Both the position numbers and the translations under genes were made by a program. A stretch of DNA of 64,000 bases, taken from Undibacter mobilis (GTDB lineage Bacteria > Pseudomonadota > Alphaproteobacteria > Rhizobiales > Xanthobacteraceae). The stretch covers positions 351,122 to 415,121 of the forward strand of contig NZ_QRGO01000003.1 of NCBI RefSeq assembly GCF_003367195.1. The letters are read 5' to 3'. The notes below the pieces were generated by a model that saw only the letters and a program-made list of their open reading frames with translations, did not search any database and was not told where the DNA came from. Of the stretch, positions 46,119 through 56,566 are shown one piece after another. Each line of letters starts with the position of its first letter. Within the stretch, counting starts at the first letter, position 1.

Positions 46119-46849
46119 GCCACCTTCGGCAGAGCCCGCGCCAGCGCGGCCAGGAAATGCATGCGCTCGTCAGCAAGCTGCATACCGCGCGGCTCCAGCA
46201 CATGGCGTGCCAGGAAAAAACCGGTCAGCTTGAAGCCGTCGTCGAGATCGCTTCCATTGGGGCTCACGCGCGCGTCGATCAGGAAGGCCGGCAGTTTGAA
46301 CATGCGGTCGGCATAAGGCGCCCCCGCCTCGCGCGACACCGCACGGCCTGACCTCGGAGACACATAGATCAGGTCCTCCGTGGCGCCGGTCGCGGCGCAT
46401 TCTTCCAGATCGAGGCCGAAGCCAAGTTCCGACAAAAGCTGCATCTCAAAGCGAGCCACCTCCGGCGCCGCCCAGGCCGCATCCTCAAGCCGGTCAAGGA
46501 TCGTCTCGAATTCGTTGAACAGGCCTTCATGCGGATCGCGCTCGGGCAGAAGCCGCATCAGCGCAGCCAGATGCGACACGCCGTAGATCGCATGCGGCGA
46601 GCCGAAATAGTCCGACGCGCGCTGGCGCAGCGGCTCGATGGTATAGTTGCCCATGTGGTCTTCGAGCCGCGCCCGCCAGGTGGCCGAAACGCTGTTTCCG
46701 GGCTGCAGCACCGGCTTCATGCGCGTGCCAAAACCGCCGCGTACCATACCGACATGGCGGCCGTGCTCGCGCGTCATCAGCTCAAGGATAGCGCTCGCCT
46801 CCCCATGGCGGCGCACGCCAATCACGATGCCCTCATCGGTCCATTGCAT
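46115..46849 (-). CDS. recO: DNA repair protein RecO
   Basis: RecO of 244 residues loads RecA onto SSB-coated DNA with RecR. The OB-fold N-terminus [20 protein letters not shown] and GMVRGGFG are clear. The C-terminal zinc-binding Cys cluster known in some RecO proteins is reduced to a single Cys in LEECAATG. In related genomes it follows era on the same strand; here an opposite-strand orphan separates the two. Confidence 0.93.
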   Translation of the reverse strand: MQWTDEGIVIGVRRHGEASAILELMTREHGRHVGMVRGGFGTRMKPVLQPGNSVSATWRARLEDHMGNYTIEPLRQRASDYFGSPHAIYGVSHLAALMRLLPERDPHEGLFNEFETILDRLEDAAWAAPEVARFEMQLLSELGFGLDLEECAATGATEDLIYVSPRSGRAVSREAGAPYADRMFKLPAFLIDARVSPNGSDLDDGFKLTGFFLARHVLEPRGMQLADERMHFLAALARALPKVA

Positions 46850-46965
46850 CGTCTAAGCCGTTCAAACCGATTCTCGGACTAATTTTGATCCAGCGCAAAT
46901 ACAACCGCCGCCGGTTGCCGTCCACTGAGTCTGACCTTTAGCAGAATGCATTCAAGGAGGACACC

Positions 46966-47436
46966 ATGACGCCTTCAGAAGCGGCTGCATTGGGCGGCGG
47001 CTGCCACGGCGGCCGCAAAGTTTTGCATGGCGAAGCTGCGTGGCTCCACTGGCTTCACTGCGTTGTCGACTGGACGGTCGAATATTCATCTTTCCTGACG
47101 GCGCAAAGCAACAACATGGTCACGCCCGGTATGCAGCAAAGCGCGCTGCAGCTCGCGGACTTCTGGCGCGAGGCTGAAAAGCACGCGATGGCCCTGCATC
47201 AAGCGGCTTCCAGTCACGGCGACGATACCCCGGCCTATCTTTGGCTTCGCGACTTTCTCAATGCGACGAGCAATATCTATGTGGGCACACCGCAGTTCCG
47301 CAACGAGTACCTGAGGAAGCCCTACGAGAGCCTTCTGCAACTCGTGAAATACAAGGTCTTGAACGCGCCAAACCATCGGCAGGAGTGGGAGTGGCTTAGG
47401 CGCACCTTCGAGGAACGGCTGCCACACATCCACTGA
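46966..47436 (+). CDS. Orphan hypothetical protein between recO and era
   Basis: A 156-residue soluble protein that I do not recognise. It is rich in Trp and His (WLHWLHCVVDW near residues 26-36), mainly helical, with no signal peptide. A strong AAGGAGG lies 5-6 nt before the ATG, so it is probably translated. It runs opposite to the surrounding DNA-repair and ribosome-maturation genes, with 13 bp to the era stop. It looks like a later insertion into the rnc-era-recO run. Confidence 0.65.
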   Translation: MTPSEAAALGGGCHGGRKVLHGEAAWLHWLHCVVDWTVEYSSFLTAQSNNMVTPGMQQSALQLADFWREAEKHAMALHQAASSHGDDTPAYLWLRDFLNATSNIYVGTPQFRNEYLRKPYESLLQLVKYKVLNAPNHRQEWEWLRRTFEERLPHIH

Positions 47437-47449
47437 CAGACGCGCCGGC

Positions 47450-48379
47450 TCAACCCTTGGGAAACTCCAGCCCCATCGCGCGATAACGTTCCGGGTCGTC
47501 GCCCCAGCCTTCGCGTACCTTGACGAACAGGAACAGGTGCACCTTGGCGTCGGCGATTTCGGCGATGTCCTTGCGCGCCGCCTCACCGATAGCCCGCAGC
47601 GTCTGCCCGCCTTTTCCGATCACGATCTTGCGCTGGCTTTCGCGCTCGACATAGATCGTCTGCTCGATGCGCACATCGCCGCCGCGCAGTTCCTTCCACT
47701 GTTCGGTCTCAACCGTGGAGTGATACGGCAGCTCCTGGTGCAAACGCTCGAACAGCTTCTCGCGGGTAATTTCCGCCGCCAGTTGTCGCATCGGCGCGTC
47801 CGCGATCTGGTCTTCCGGATAGAGCCAAGGCCCTGTCGGCATCCGCTCGGCCAGCCATTGCTTCAGGTCAACCACGCCGTCGCTTTTCAGCGCCGAAATC
47901 ATGAAGGTGGTCTCGAACTTGGCTTTCTCGTTCGCCGCCTTGGCGAGACCGAGCAGGCTGTCGCGCGGCACCACATCGATCTTGTTGAGGATCAGGATCT
48001 TCGGCCCGCGCACCTCCTTGAGGTGCTCAAGGATCGGCTCGATGTCCTCGTCGAGCCCTTTGCGCGCGTCCATCAGGACGGCCGTGAGGTCGGCGTCATG
48101 CGCACCGCTCCACGCCGTCGTCACCATGGCGCGGTCGAGTCTCCGCTTGGGCGCAAAGATGCCGGGCGTATCGACGAAGATGATCTGCGATTGGCCCTCG
48201 ACGCTGATGCCGCGGATCAATGCGCGCGTCGTCTGCACCTTGTGCGAGACGATGGTCACCTTGGTGCCGACCAGGGCGTTCAGCAGAGTCGATTTGCCGG
48301 CGTTCGGCGCCCCGATCAGCGCGACAAAGCCGCAGCGCGTGTCCTCGCCTGCCGCTGTGCCGCTTTCGGTTTCGCTCAT
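47450..48379 (-). CDS. era: GTPase Era
   Basis: Essential GTPase of 309 residues that binds 16S rRNA in 30S maturation. G1 is GAPNAGKS (23-30), G3 is DTPGIF, G4 is NKID. The C-terminal KH domain has VIGKGGQTLRAIGEAARKDI. The ATG at 48379 shares one base with the rnc stop (TGATG); the long open frame upstream lies over rnc and is not used. Confidence 0.96.
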   Translation of the reverse strand: MSETESGTAAGEDTRCGFVALIGAPNAGKSTLLNALVGTKVTIVSHKVQTTRALIRGISVEGQSQIIFVDTPGIFAPKRRLDRAMVTTAWSGAHDADLTAVLMDARKGLDEDIEPILEHLKEVRGPKILILNKIDVVPRDSLLGLAKAANEKAKFETTFMISALKSDGVVDLKQWLAERMPTGPWLYPEDQIADAPMRQLAAEITREKLFERLHQELPYHSTVETEQWKELRGGDVRIEQTIYVERESQRKIVIGKGGQTLRAIGEAARKDIAEIADAKVHLFLFVKVREGWGDDPERYRAMGLEFPKG

Positions 48380-49089
48380 CACATTTTGTCCAGTTTGACG
48401 CCGACGCTGCTCAGCATCGCCGCCGCCGCGGCCTGCTCGGCCGCACGCTTCGATGTACCGACGCCCTCGGCCTGCGGCTGTTCCGGCAGCACCACCGCGA
48501 TCCTGAATTGCGGATCGTGATGCGGCCCAGTGCGCGCGACTTCCTTGTAGGCCGGAGTCGGCAGGCCCCGCGCCTGCGCCCATTCCTGCAACATGGTCTT
48601 GGCATCGCGCGTGGGCTTCAGCGACTGAACCATACGATGCTGCCAGAACTTGGCAATCAGCGCTTCAGCCGCCGGATAGCCGCCGTCGACGAAAACAGCC
48701 CCGACCAGCCCCTCGCAGGCATCCGCCAAAATCGTCGTGCGCAGGCGGCCCCCGGCATGCGATTCCGAATTGCCGAGCCGTAGTTCCGGGCCAAGATCCA
48801 TGTCCTTGGCAACGGCAGCGCAGGTTTCCTTGCGCACCAGATCGGCCAGCCGCTTCGACAGCTCGCCCTCATTGGCCTTGGGAAAGTTGCGATACAGCAT
48901 GTCGGAGATCACGAGCCCGAGCACATGATCGCCAAGAAACTCCAGCCGCTGATAGCTGGCGACGCGGTTCTGCGGCCCGCCCGACAGCGCCGAAATATGC
49001 GTCAGCGCGCGGTCCAGCAGCGACTTGTCCGAGAAGCTGTGGCCAATCCTCTCTTCGAGCGCTGAGCGGTCTTTGACCTTGCGGCTCAT
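48379..49089 (-). CDS. rnc: Ribonuclease III
   Basis: RNase III of 236 residues cuts double-stranded RNA in rRNA processing. The catalytic signature is QRLEFLGDHVLGLV with DACEGLVGAVFVDGG later. A C-terminal dsRNA-binding domain follows (AKTMLQEWAQARGLPTPAYK). The ATG at 49089 overlaps the lepB stop by 4 nt. Confidence 0.96.
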   Translation of the reverse strand: MSRKVKDRSALEERIGHSFSDKSLLDRALTHISALSGGPQNRVASYQRLEFLGDHVLGLVISDMLYRNFPKANEGELSKRLADLVRKETCAAVAKDMDLGPELRLGNSESHAGGRLRTTILADACEGLVGAVFVDGGYPAAEALIAKFWQHRMVQSLKPTRDAKTMLQEWAQARGLPTPAYKEVARTGPHHDPQFRIAVVLPEQPQAEGVGTSKRAAEQAAAAAMLSSVGVKLDKM

Positions 49090-49853
49090 CGGACGATCGT
49101 GAACAGCCGACTCCAGCGTACCGAGACCGGCCAACGCCAGAACTGCCAGGCCTGTTCGCCTTCATTGACGGAGAAGAAGATAATCTGCGCCTTACCGACG
49201 ATGTTCTCGAACGGCACGAAGCCGACCGACGAGAAACGGCTGTCGGTCGAGTTGTCGCGGTTGTCGCCCATCATGAAATAATGGCCCGGGGGCACGACAT
49301 ATTCATCGGTGGTCTGCGGAAACCGCGTGTGATCGCTCGAGCAGTCGAGAACATTGTGCGACACGCCGTTCGGCAGCGTTTCGCGCCACTGCCTGACCCG
49401 GTCGATGAACGGATTGGGACAGGCCGGCTCGCCAACGAAATCGGCAATGCGGTCCATCTTCACCGGCTTGCCGTTGATCGACACCACGCCATCGCTGACG
49501 CGCACCTTGTCGCCCGGCAGACCGATGACGCGCTTGATGTAATCGGTCGAGGTATCCGACGGCAGACGGAACACAACGACGTCGCCGCGCTCGGGCGTCA
49601 TTCCGCCGGGGATGCGGCCCGAGAACAAGGGCAGCGACAGCGGCAGCGAAAACTGGCTGTAGCCGTAGGAGTACTTGGAAACGAACAAGTAGTCCCCGAC
49701 CAGCAAAGTCGCCTTCATCGAGCCGGACGGAATGTTGAAGGGCTGAAACAGGAAAGTGCGGATCACGAGCGCTATGATCAGCGCATGAAAGATGACGCGG
49801 ATCGTTTCGCCGACGCCGCCTTCTTGCCGCTTGCTTCCGGATGTCACGCTCAT
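49086..49853 (-). CDS. lepB: Signal peptidase I
   Basis: Peptidase of 255 residues that removes Sec signal peptides at the inner membrane. The Ser/Lys dyad is Ser45 in IPSGSMKATL and Lys107 in DYIKRVIGLPGD. One N-terminal membrane segment (about 18-36) is visible. GDNRDNSTDSRF is the conserved box E. Confidence 0.96.
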   Translation of the reverse strand: MSVTSGSKRQEGGVGETIRVIFHALIIALVIRTFLFQPFNIPSGSMKATLLVGDYLFVSKYSYGYSQFSLPLSLPLFSGRIPGGMTPERGDVVVFRLPSDTSTDYIKRVIGLPGDKVRVSDGVVSINGKPVKMDRIADFVGEPACPNPFIDRVRQWRETLPNGVSHNVLDCSSDHTRFPQTTDEYVVPPGHYFMMGDNRDNSTDSRFSSVGFVPFENIVGKAQIIFFSVNEGEQAWQFWRWPVSVRWSRLFTIVR

Positions 49854-49996
49854 TGCGCCTTTCGGTCCTGGCTGATGCGAACGCGGTTAAGGTCCGCAAA
49901 GCGCCCCGGCGCCGTTGTAGCGGCTGACCTTATGCAGTGCAATGAAGTTTCCCCGAAACGGCCCTTAACCCACTGGGAAATATCGGCTTATCCCGC

Positions 49997-50416
49997 TCAC
50001 CGCGAGTCGGTGGAGTTGACCACCGGAATGGCATGGATGATGACGATGGCCTGCGCCAGCGGCCCTTCGTCGGTCATCGAAAGCTCGATCCGGGCCTCGT
50101 GCCCGCCCGGCAGAAGGGTGTGCAATTGTCTCAGCGCCCCGCCCGTCAACCGCATGGTCGGCCGGCCGCCCGGCAGGTTGACCACCCCCATGTCACGCCA
50201 GAATACGCCGTGGCTCATGCCGGTACCGAGCGCCTTGGCGCAGGCCTCCTTGGCGGCAAAGCGCTTGGCATAGGTCTCGACGCGGTTCTTGCGGCGGTCG
50301 GCCTTGGCGCGCTCGATCGGCGTAAAAATGCGCGACAGAAAGCGCTCGCCATGGCGCTCGATGGTTTTGGCGATACGGCGCGCATCGCACAGATCGGAGC
50401 CCAGGCCGACGATCAT
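49997..50416 (-). CDS. acpS: Holo-ACP synthase
   Basis: AcpS of 139 residues transfers 4'-phosphopantetheine to acyl carrier protein. The magnesium ligands are Asp8 (GLGSDLCD) and Glu57 ([13 protein letters not shown]). The ATG at 50416 overlaps the pdxJ stop as ATGA. The 143-bp gap to lepB holds no gene and probably the lepB promoter. Confidence 0.95.
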   Translation of the reverse strand: MIVGLGSDLCDARRIAKTIERHGERFLSRIFTPIERAKADRRKNRVETYAKRFAAKEACAKALGTGMSHGVFWRDMGVVNLPGGRPTMRLTGGALRQLHTLLPGGHEARIELSMTDEGPLAQAIVIIHAIPVVNSTDSR

Positions 50417-51168
50417 CGGAGCGCGCGCACCCGGCCGCGATCCATGGCGGCGCGCATGAACTTGATGGTCTCGGAAAGCCCTTCGAACACCGCCTCCCCG
50501 ACCAGGAAATGGCCGATGTTGAGTTCGACGATCTGCGGCAGTGCCGCGATCTCCTCGGCGGTGGCGTAGTCGAGCCCGTGGCCGGCATGGACTTCGAGGC
50601 CGAGGCCTGCCGCCAGCTCCGCGCCCTTCACGATCGCCTGCCACTCGGCCTGCGCCTTCTCCTTGTCGCCATCCGCCAAAGCCTCACACCAGGCGCCGGT
50701 GTGAATCTCGATGACCGGCGCGCCAAGCGCGGCGGCGGTCTCGATCTGCTCCGGCTGCGCGCCAATGAACAGCGACACGCGAATGCCGGCGTGCTTGAGC
50801 TTGTGAATGACAGGCTTGAGATGTGTCTGCTGACTGGCAACGTCGAGACCACCTTCGGTGGTGCGCTCCTCGCGCTTTTCCGGCACCAGGCAGCAAGCAT
50901 GCGGCTGGGTTTTCAGCGCCAGCGCCACCATCTCCTCGGTCGCCGCAATCTCGAAATTCAGGGGCTTGTCGATCTCGGCTTTCAACCGCGCAATATCGTT
51001 GTCGCGGATGTGCCGGCGGTCCTCGCGCAAATGCGCGGTGATGCCGTCGCAGCCTGCGGCAATCGCCAGTTTGGCCGCGCGCACCGGATCGGGATGACGT
51101 CCGCCGCGCGCGTTACGAATGGTGGCGACGTGATCGATGTTGACCCCGAGGCGTAGAGGTTTAGCCAT
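50413..51168 (-). CDS. pdxJ: Pyridoxine 5'-phosphate synthase
   Basis: PdxJ of 251 residues forms pyridoxine phosphate in the DXP-dependent vitamin B6 route. [17 protein letters not shown] at the N-terminus, then [13 protein letters not shown] and VHAGHGLDY are family hallmarks. It overlaps the end of rsh by 8 nt. Confidence 0.96.
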   Translation of the reverse strand: MAKPLRLGVNIDHVATIRNARGGRHPDPVRAAKLAIAAGCDGITAHLREDRRHIRDNDIARLKAEIDKPLNFEIAATEEMVALALKTQPHACCLVPEKREERTTEGGLDVASQQTHLKPVIHKLKHAGIRVSLFIGAQPEQIETAAALGAPVIEIHTGAWCEALADGDKEKAQAEWQAIVKGAELAAGLGLEVHAGHGLDYATAEEIAALPQIVELNIGHFLVGEAVFEGLSETIKFMRAAMDRGRVRALR

Positions 51169-53482
51169 TCACGCGCTCCGCCTTGGCGACCATCGGTTTG
51201 ACCCTGAGTTGCGAGAGAATGTCGTTGAGGTGCTTCAGGTCATACACCTCCAGATCGATCAGCACATCGGTGAAATCCGGGGCGCGGCGCGTCATCGCGA
51301 TATTGTCGATATTGCCGTCATGCTCGGCGATGACCTGTGCGATCTGGGCGAGCGAACCCGGCTCGTTGGCCGACTGCACCGCGATGCGGACGGGAAAACG
51401 CCGCGGCACCGCTTCGTCGGCATCCCAGCGCACGTCGAGCCAGCGTTCCGGCTTGTCCTCGAACTCGGCCAGCGCCGGCGACTGGATCGGATAAATGGTG
51501 ATGCCCTCACCCGGCGAGATGATGCCGACGATACGATCGCCCGGCACCGCGCCGCCCTCCGGCGCGAAGCGGATCGGCAGATCGCCGTTGATGCCGCGGA
51601 TCGGGATGGCCGGCCCGGTGGCGTCCGGCACCTTGAACTTCACCGAGGTCAGCTTGCGCAGGCCGAACCAGCCGCTGCTCGTTTCGGCCTTGGGCCGCGC
51701 CGCGTTGGCCGCAGCGCGCTCTTCCTTGTAATCAGGGTACATGGCGCGGGCGACATCGGAGGCCTTGAGCTCGCTACGGCCCACCGCTGCCATCACATCC
51801 TCAAGCGAGGCGCGCGCCAACCTTGGCAGCGCGCCGATCAGCTTGTCGTCCGAATAGACCATCTTGGCGCGCTGGAACAGGCGCTCAACGATACGGCGCC
51901 CGAGCCCGGCATATTGTTCGCGCACGGCGGTGCGCGTTGCCCGGCGGATCGCGGCGCGCGCCTTGCCCGTGACGACCAGCGCCTCCCAGGCCGACGGCGG
52001 CGACAGCTGGGCCTTGGAGGTCAGGATTTCGACCTCGTCGCCATTCATCAATTCCGAGGTGAGCGGCGCGATCTTGCCGTTGATCTTCGAGCCGACCGCG
52101 GTGTTGCCGACGTCGGTATGGACCGCATAGGCAAAGTCGATCGGCGTTGCCTTGCGCGGCAGCGCGATCAGCTTGCCCTTCGGGGTGAAGCAGAACACCT
52201 GGTCGTGGAACAGCTCAAGCTTGGTGTGCTCGAGGAATTCTTCCGGGTTGGAGGCTTCCGCCAGCGCCTCGATGGTGCGCCGGAGCCAGGCATAGGCGCT
52301 CGATTCCCGCGACAGCATTTCCGTCGGCGTACCGAGGCCATCCTTATACAGCGAATGCGCCGCGATGCCGTATTCGGCGATCTGGTGCATTTCCTTGGAG
52401 CGGATCTGCAGTTCGACACGCTGCTTGCCCGGCCCGATCACCGTGGTGTGGATCGAGCGATAGTCGTTCGCCTTCGGCGTCGAGATGTAATCCTTGAAGC
52501 GCGTCGGCACCATCGGCCACGTCGTATGAACGATGCCAAGCGCCTGATAGCACTCGGTCACGTTGCCGACGATGACGCGGAAGCCGTAGATGTCGGACAA
52601 CTGTTCGAAGCCGACGCCTTTGCGCTCCATCTTGCGCCACACCGAATAGGCGCGTTTGCGTCGCCCCGAAACCGAAGCGGCGATGCCGCGCTCGGCAAGC
52701 TTGCGCGTGAGCTGGTGTTCGATCTCTGAAATCAGTTGCGCATTGAGCGCGGCAATGGAATCGAGCCGCGCCGTAACCACCTGATAGGCGTCGGGATAAA
52801 GCTCCCGGAACGCCAGGTCGTCGAGCTCCTCACGCATCTCGTGCATGCCCATGCGACCGGCGAGCGGCGCATAGATTTCCAGCGTCTCCTCCGCCGTGCG
52901 CCGGCGCGAGGCCGGCGGCATGTACTCCAGCGTGCGCATGTTGTGCAGTCGGTCGGCGAGCTTGACCAGCAGCACGCGCACGTCGTCGACGATGGCGAGC
53001 AGCAGCCTGCGGAGGTTTTCCGCCTGCTTGGCTTCCTTGGTAACGAGATCGAGCTTCTTGAGCTTGGTCAGCCCCTCAACCAGCGCGCCGATGTCGCGGC
53101 CGAACAACTGGTCGATGTCGGCGCGCGTGGCGTCGGTATCCTCGATCGTATCGTGCAGCAACGCGGCGGCGATGGTGGCGTCGTCGAGCTTGAGGTCGGT
53201 GAGAATCGCGGCGACTTCGATCGGGTGCGAGAAGTAAGGATCCCCCGAAGCGCGGCGCTGATCGCCATGCGCCTTCATGGCGTAGACATACGCGCGGTTC
53301 AGCAGCGCTTCGTCGGTCTTGGGGTTGTAGGCGCGCACCCGCTCGATGAGATCGTATTGCCGCATCATTTGCGGCTTGCGCGGCGGCGCCTTGTCCGGCG
53401 ACGGCGGGACAGCCGGCGGCGGCAACGGCGCCCGGGTCAACGCCTGGCTTTGCATGCGCGGAAGGTCGGGGCGCGTGCGCAT
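51161..53482 (-). CDS. rsh: Bifunctional (p)ppGpp synthetase/hydrolase
   Basis: RelA/SpoT homologue of up to 773 residues. The hydrolase HD domain is active by motif ([12 protein letters not shown], with [15 protein letters not shown]). The synthetase has [11 protein letters not shown] and [16 protein letters not shown] and ACT domains follow. The family normally starts at [16 protein letters not shown], that is 53368 or 53365; the earlier ATG adds a Pro-rich tail, so the start is uncertain. Own promoter is likely since a terminator separates it from rpoZ. Confidence 0.95.
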   Translation of the reverse strand: MRTRPDLPRMQSQALTRAPLPPPAVPPSPDKAPPRKPQMMRQYDLIERVRAYNPKTDEALLNRAYVYAMKAHGDQRRASGDPYFSHPIEVAAILTDLKLDDATIAAALLHDTIEDTDATRADIDQLFGRDIGALVEGLTKLKKLDLVTKEAKQAENLRRLLLAIVDDVRVLLVKLADRLHNMRTLEYMPPASRRRTAEETLEIYAPLAGRMGMHEMREELDDLAFRELYPDAYQVVTARLDSIAALNAQLISEIEHQLTRKLAERGIAASVSGRRKRAYSVWRKMERKGVGFEQLSDIYGFRVIVGNVTECYQALGIVHTTWPMVPTRFKDYISTPKANDYRSIHTTVIGPGKQRVELQIRSKEMHQIAEYGIAAHSLYKDGLGTPTEMLSRESSAYAWLRRTIEALAEASNPEEFLEHTKLELFHDQVFCFTPKGKLIALPRKATPIDFAYAVHTDVGNTAVGSKINGKIAPLTSELMNGDEVEILTSKAQLSPPSAWEALVVTGKARAAIRRATRTAVREQYAGLGRRIVERLFQRAKMVYSDDKLIGALPRLARASLEDVMAAVGRSELKASDVARAMYPDYKEERAAANAARPKAETSSGWFGLRKLTSVKFKVPDATGPAIPIRGINGDLPIRFAPEGGAVPGDRIVGIISPGEGITIYPIQSPALAEFEDKPERWLDVRWDADEAVPRRFPVRIAVQSANEPGSLAQIAQVIAEHDGNIDNIAMTRRAPDFTDVLIDLEVYDLKHLNDILSQLRVKPMVAKAERVNG

Positions 53483-53654
53483 TCGGTCGGTTCCAGCCTC
53501 ATAATACCGCCGAAGACGCCTCGCAGGGCCCGGCGGCCCACCATGTCATAGATATCACGTCAATTTCGCGGAGCCGCAAGCGGCCTTGCACTCTGCTTAA
53601 TCATTTCCCCGTCGGGACCCTGCCCCGGTTGGGGGCCCCGCCCCCGGGAAACGA

Positions 53655-53684
53655 TAAAGGCCCGGCACAGTGGCCGGGCCTTTA
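53655..53684 (-). terminator. Terminator after rpoZ
   Basis: Perfect 12-bp arms TAAAGGCCCGGC (53655-53666) and its complement (53673-53684) with a 6-nt loop. The minus-strand tail is TTTATCGTTT. The rest of 53483-53711 carries the rsh upstream region only. Confidence 0.88.
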
Positions 53685-53711
53685 CAGCAAATTTACCGTG
53701 CCGGGTGCTGC

Positions 53712-54098
53712 TCACTCGGCGTCGTCTTCCGGAACCTCTTCCGGCGGCGCCAGGCCTTCGAGGCCCTTGAGCAATTCTTCCTCGGTCATGCGATCCGAGG
53801 TCGGCATGTCGGCATCGTCGGCGTCCACGCCAGCGCCGATGAGCGCCGCTTCGGGCTCCGGCTCGTCCACTTCGACGTATTTCTGCAGGGAATGGATCAG
53901 ATCTTCCTTCAGATCGCCCGGCGAAACGGTAGTTTCCGCGATCTCGCGCAGCGACACGACCGGATTCTTGTCGTTGTCGCGATCGATGGTGATCTGCGAA
54001 CCCGACGAAATCATGCGGGCGCGGTGGCTCGCCAAAAGCACGAGATCGAAGCGGTTCTCAACCTTATCGATGCAGTCTTCTACGGTGACACGGGCCAT
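53712..54098 (-). CDS. rpoZ: RNA polymerase omega subunit
   Basis: Omega subunit of 128 residues that aids RNA polymerase assembly. [20 protein letters not shown] and [11 protein letters not shown] are universal. The acidic C-terminal half (about 70-128, ending EDDAE) is the longer alphaproteobacterial form. The ATG at 54098 is chosen over 33 earlier codons with no family match. Confidence 0.96.
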   Translation of the reverse strand: MARVTVEDCIDKVENRFDLVLLASHRARMISSGSQITIDRDNDKNPVVSLREIAETTVSPGDLKEDLIHSLQKYVEVDEPEPEAALIGAGVDADDADMPTSDRMTEEELLKGLEGLAPPEEVPEDDAE

Positions 54099-54431
54099 CG
54101 GCTCGTCACTCCTCAAAGTGGTACTATTTGAGATTAGTGCGTACCTATCCTCCGCGACCGTGTTTTTCAACCCTTTTTTGTCTTGGTTTGGCCCCATCTT
54201 CCTGTTAGCGACAGCTTAAGACCGCAAGGAGGGCCGGCCGAAGGTATTATCGGTGACGGCCTTGATTGCGCGGGCCAAATGAATTGTTCATCAGGTGCCG
54301 TTGAGACCCAGATCAGTCCCTTCGACAGGCATGGCGGGCCGCACCCAGCGTGGTCGCCCGTCTGACGCCCCATTCGGCATGAAACCTACCGCAAAGCACA
54401 GCGGGCGACTTTGAGACCACAGGACCTGACC
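54099..54431. other. Divergent intergenic region rpoZ / NYN gene
   Basis: A 333-bp gap with an A+T-rich segment near 54120-54185 (probably the rpoZ promoter side) and a G+C-rich remainder. I see no tRNA, no hairpin with a T-tract and no convincing short gene. Confidence 0.5.
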
Positions 54432-55085
54432 ATGACCGGCGAAAAAATTGCTTTGTTCATTGACGGCGCCAATCTCTACGCCACTGCCAAATCCCTCGGC
54501 TTCGATATCGATTACAAGAAGCTGCTCAAGGAATTCCAGTCGCGCGGCAACCTTTTGCGGGCCTTCTACTACACCGCCATCATCGAGGATCAGGAGTATT
54601 CCTCGATCCGTCCGCTGATCGACTGGCTGGACTATAACGGCTACGCCGTCGTCACCAAGGCGACCAAGGAATTCGTCGACCAGACCGGCCGCCGCAAGGT
54701 CAAAGGCAACATGGACATCGAGCTTGCCGTCGATGCCATGGAGACGGCCAGCAATGTCGACCACATCGTCCTGTTCTCCGGCGACGGCGACTTCACTCGC
54801 CTTGTCGAAGCCGTGCAGCGCAAGGGCGTGCGCGTCACCGTCGTCTCGACGGTCACCACGCAGCCGCCGATGGTCGCTGACGAACTGCGCCGCCAGGCCG
54901 ACGTATTCACCGACATCATCACCCTGCAAAGCAAGATCGGGCGCGATCCCTCCGAGCGCCCGATGCGTCCGCGCGAGCCCGCCGAAGGCGGTCATCATGG
55001 CGGCCATACGCCCCAGTTCCTGCAGCGTGGTCCCGCGCCGCAGCGGGCCGGCGCCGCAGCCGCTGACGACGATTTCGAGGATTAA
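54432..55085 (+). CDS. NYN (LabA/DUF88) domain protein, putative RNase
   Basis: A 217-residue protein with a PIN-like NYN domain: IALFIDGANLYATAKSLGF with the first acidic residue, KGNMDIELAVDAM and IVLFSGDGDFTRLVEAVQ with two further Asp clusters. These acids are expected to bind metal for RNA cleavage. The C-terminal 50 residues are low complexity (Gly/His/Pro/Arg). From memory, the family lies near rpoZ in many alphaproteobacteria. Its target is unknown. Confidence 0.9.
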   Translation: MTGEKIALFIDGANLYATAKSLGFDIDYKKLLKEFQSRGNLLRAFYYTAIIEDQEYSSIRPLIDWLDYNGYAVVTKATKEFVDQTGRRKVKGNMDIELAVDAMETASNVDHIVLFSGDGDFTRLVEAVQRKGVRVTVVSTVTTQPPMVADELRRQADVFTDIITLQSKIGRDPSERPMRPREPAEGGHHGGHTPQFLQRGPAPQRAGAAAADDDFED

Positions 55086-55099
55086 CGGACCGCGCTGCC

Positions 55100-55786
55100 G
55101 TGGCGCGCTCGGCCGCAACCAAACCCGACGGTTATGAGTGGCCGGACAGCGGCAAACCGGGCCGTGATTGTCCGCGCTGCCCGCGCCTTGTCGCCTATCG
55201 CCATGACTGCCGCCTCAAGCGGCCGGACTGGTTCAACGCGCCGGTGCCCTCCTTCGGATCGGCCGACGCACGCCTCCTGATCGTCGGGCTGGCGCCGGGC
55301 GTGCAAGGCGCCAACCGCACCGGCCGCCCCTTCACCGGCGATTTTGCCGGCGACCTACTGTACGAGACGCTCTCCAAATACGGCTTTGCCAACGGCAAGT
55401 TCGATGCGCGCATCAACGATGGCCTCGCGTTGATCGACTGCCGCATTACCAACGCGGTGCGCTGCGTGCCGCCGGAAAACAAGCCCACACCCGCAGAGAT
55501 CAACACCTGCCGGGACTTTTTGAAGGACACGATCGCGGAGATGGCGAACCTGCGCGCCATCGTCGCGCTCGGCGCCGTCGCCCACGCGACCGTACTGACC
55601 GCCTTTTCGGCAAAGAAATCGGCGCATCCGTTCAAGCACGGCGGTCATTACAAGCTCGGGAGCACCGAACTGTTCTCGAGCTATCACTGCTCGCGCTACA
55701 ACACGAACACCGGCGTTCTGACGCCGGAGATGTTCCGCGCTGTGTTCAAGGCCGTGCGCGGGTATCTGGATAGCGGCCGACTTTGA
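55100..55786 (+). CDS. Uracil-DNA glycosylase, family-5 (UDGb)-like
   Basis: A 228-residue glycosylase that removes uracil from DNA. An N-terminal CPRCPRLVAYRHDC provides Cys for an iron-sulfur cluster, with another in ITNAVRCVPPENKP and in SSYHCSRYN. Motif I is GLAPGVQGANRTGRPFTGD and motif II is SSYHCSRYNTNTG. The GLAPG without a polar catalytic Asp/Asn is typical for family 5. The start is GTG at 55100, 14 bp after the NYN stop, so the two genes are probably co-transcribed. Confidence 0.88.
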   Translation: MARSAATKPDGYEWPDSGKPGRDCPRCPRLVAYRHDCRLKRPDWFNAPVPSFGSADARLLIVGLAPGVQGANRTGRPFTGDFAGDLLYETLSKYGFANGKFDARINDGLALIDCRITNAVRCVPPENKPTPAEINTCRDFLKDTIAEMANLRAIVALGAVAHATVLTAFSAKKSAHPFKHGGHYKLGSTELFSSYHCSRYNTNTGVLTPEMFRAVFKAVRGYLDSGRL

Positions 55787-55940
55787 GGCCCGGTCCGACA
55801 ATCGGCCCAAAGGATTTGTAAAAGACGCAAATCCGGTGCTCCTGGCTGCCGCCGAGGAAACGTTCCGGCGTAACGAACGTTGATCAATCGACACAGCCGG
55901 CTATCCCGTCGGTCCGCGACCCGTCACCCAGGAGCGACAC

Positions 55941-56462
55941 ATGACCACCAGCAATCACATTATCGCGGCCGGCTTGGCCGCCGCTCTGGCGTTGACCAGC
56001 GCCCTACCCGCGGCCGCGCAAACCGCCAGCGCGCCGCTCAAGGATGCACAGGGCAAGGAAATCGGCGCCGCCAACCTGATGCAAACGCCGCGCGGCGTAT
56101 TGATCAACCTTTCGGTCAAGGGCCTGCCGCCGGGCGAACATGCCTTCCACGTCCACGCTGTCGGCAAATGCGAACCGCCTTTCACGTCGGCCGGCGGCCA
56201 TTTCAATCCCGACCAGAAGAAACACGGCTTGATGTCGGCCGATGGCGCCCATGCCGGCGATATGCCGAACCTGCACATCCCGCAAAGCGGCGACCTCGCG
56301 GTCGAGGTGCTGAACGCGGCCGTAACGTTGGAAAAGGGCAAGCCGAATTCGCTGCTCGACGCTGACGGCTCGGCGCTCGTCATTCATGCCGACACCGACG
56401 ACTACAAAACCGACCCGACCGGGGATGCCGGCGGCCGGATTGCCTGCGGTGTCGTGCAGTAA
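55941..56462 (+). CDS. sodC: Cu/Zn superoxide dismutase, exported
   Basis: A 173-residue enzyme with a Sec signal peptide (about 1-27, ending AAAQ) that protects the periplasm from superoxide. The metal ligands are in [25 protein letters not shown] and the downstream VIHADTDD. The Cys pair for the disulfide is in GKCEPP and [14 protein letters not shown] is 6-7 nt before the ATG. The 154-bp region upstream has an AACGTT pair and the palindrome TTGATCAA near 55880. A second SOD gene follows 104 bp downstream. Confidence 0.95.
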   Translation: MTTSNHIIAAGLAAALALTSALPAAAQTASAPLKDAQGKEIGAANLMQTPRGVLINLSVKGLPPGEHAFHVHAVGKCEPPFTSAGGHFNPDQKKHGLMSADGAHAGDMPNLHIPQSGDLAVEVLNAAVTLEKGKPNSLLDADGSALVIHADTDDYKTDPTGDAGGRIACGVVQ

Positions 56463-56566
56463 CCGTCGATGGACACCGGCAGGACGGCGGGGCATCGTGT
56501 CGCAGGTATCATCCGGCAGCGTCTGGGTTTCGTAGCTGCCTGGGTATCCACCCGGAGGAAATCAGC

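Noticed and set aside
55870..55890. FNR-type site at the TTGATCAA palindrome before sodC
   Set aside because: An FNR box needs TTGAT-N4-ATCAA; here the two halves abut with no spacer, so it does not fit.
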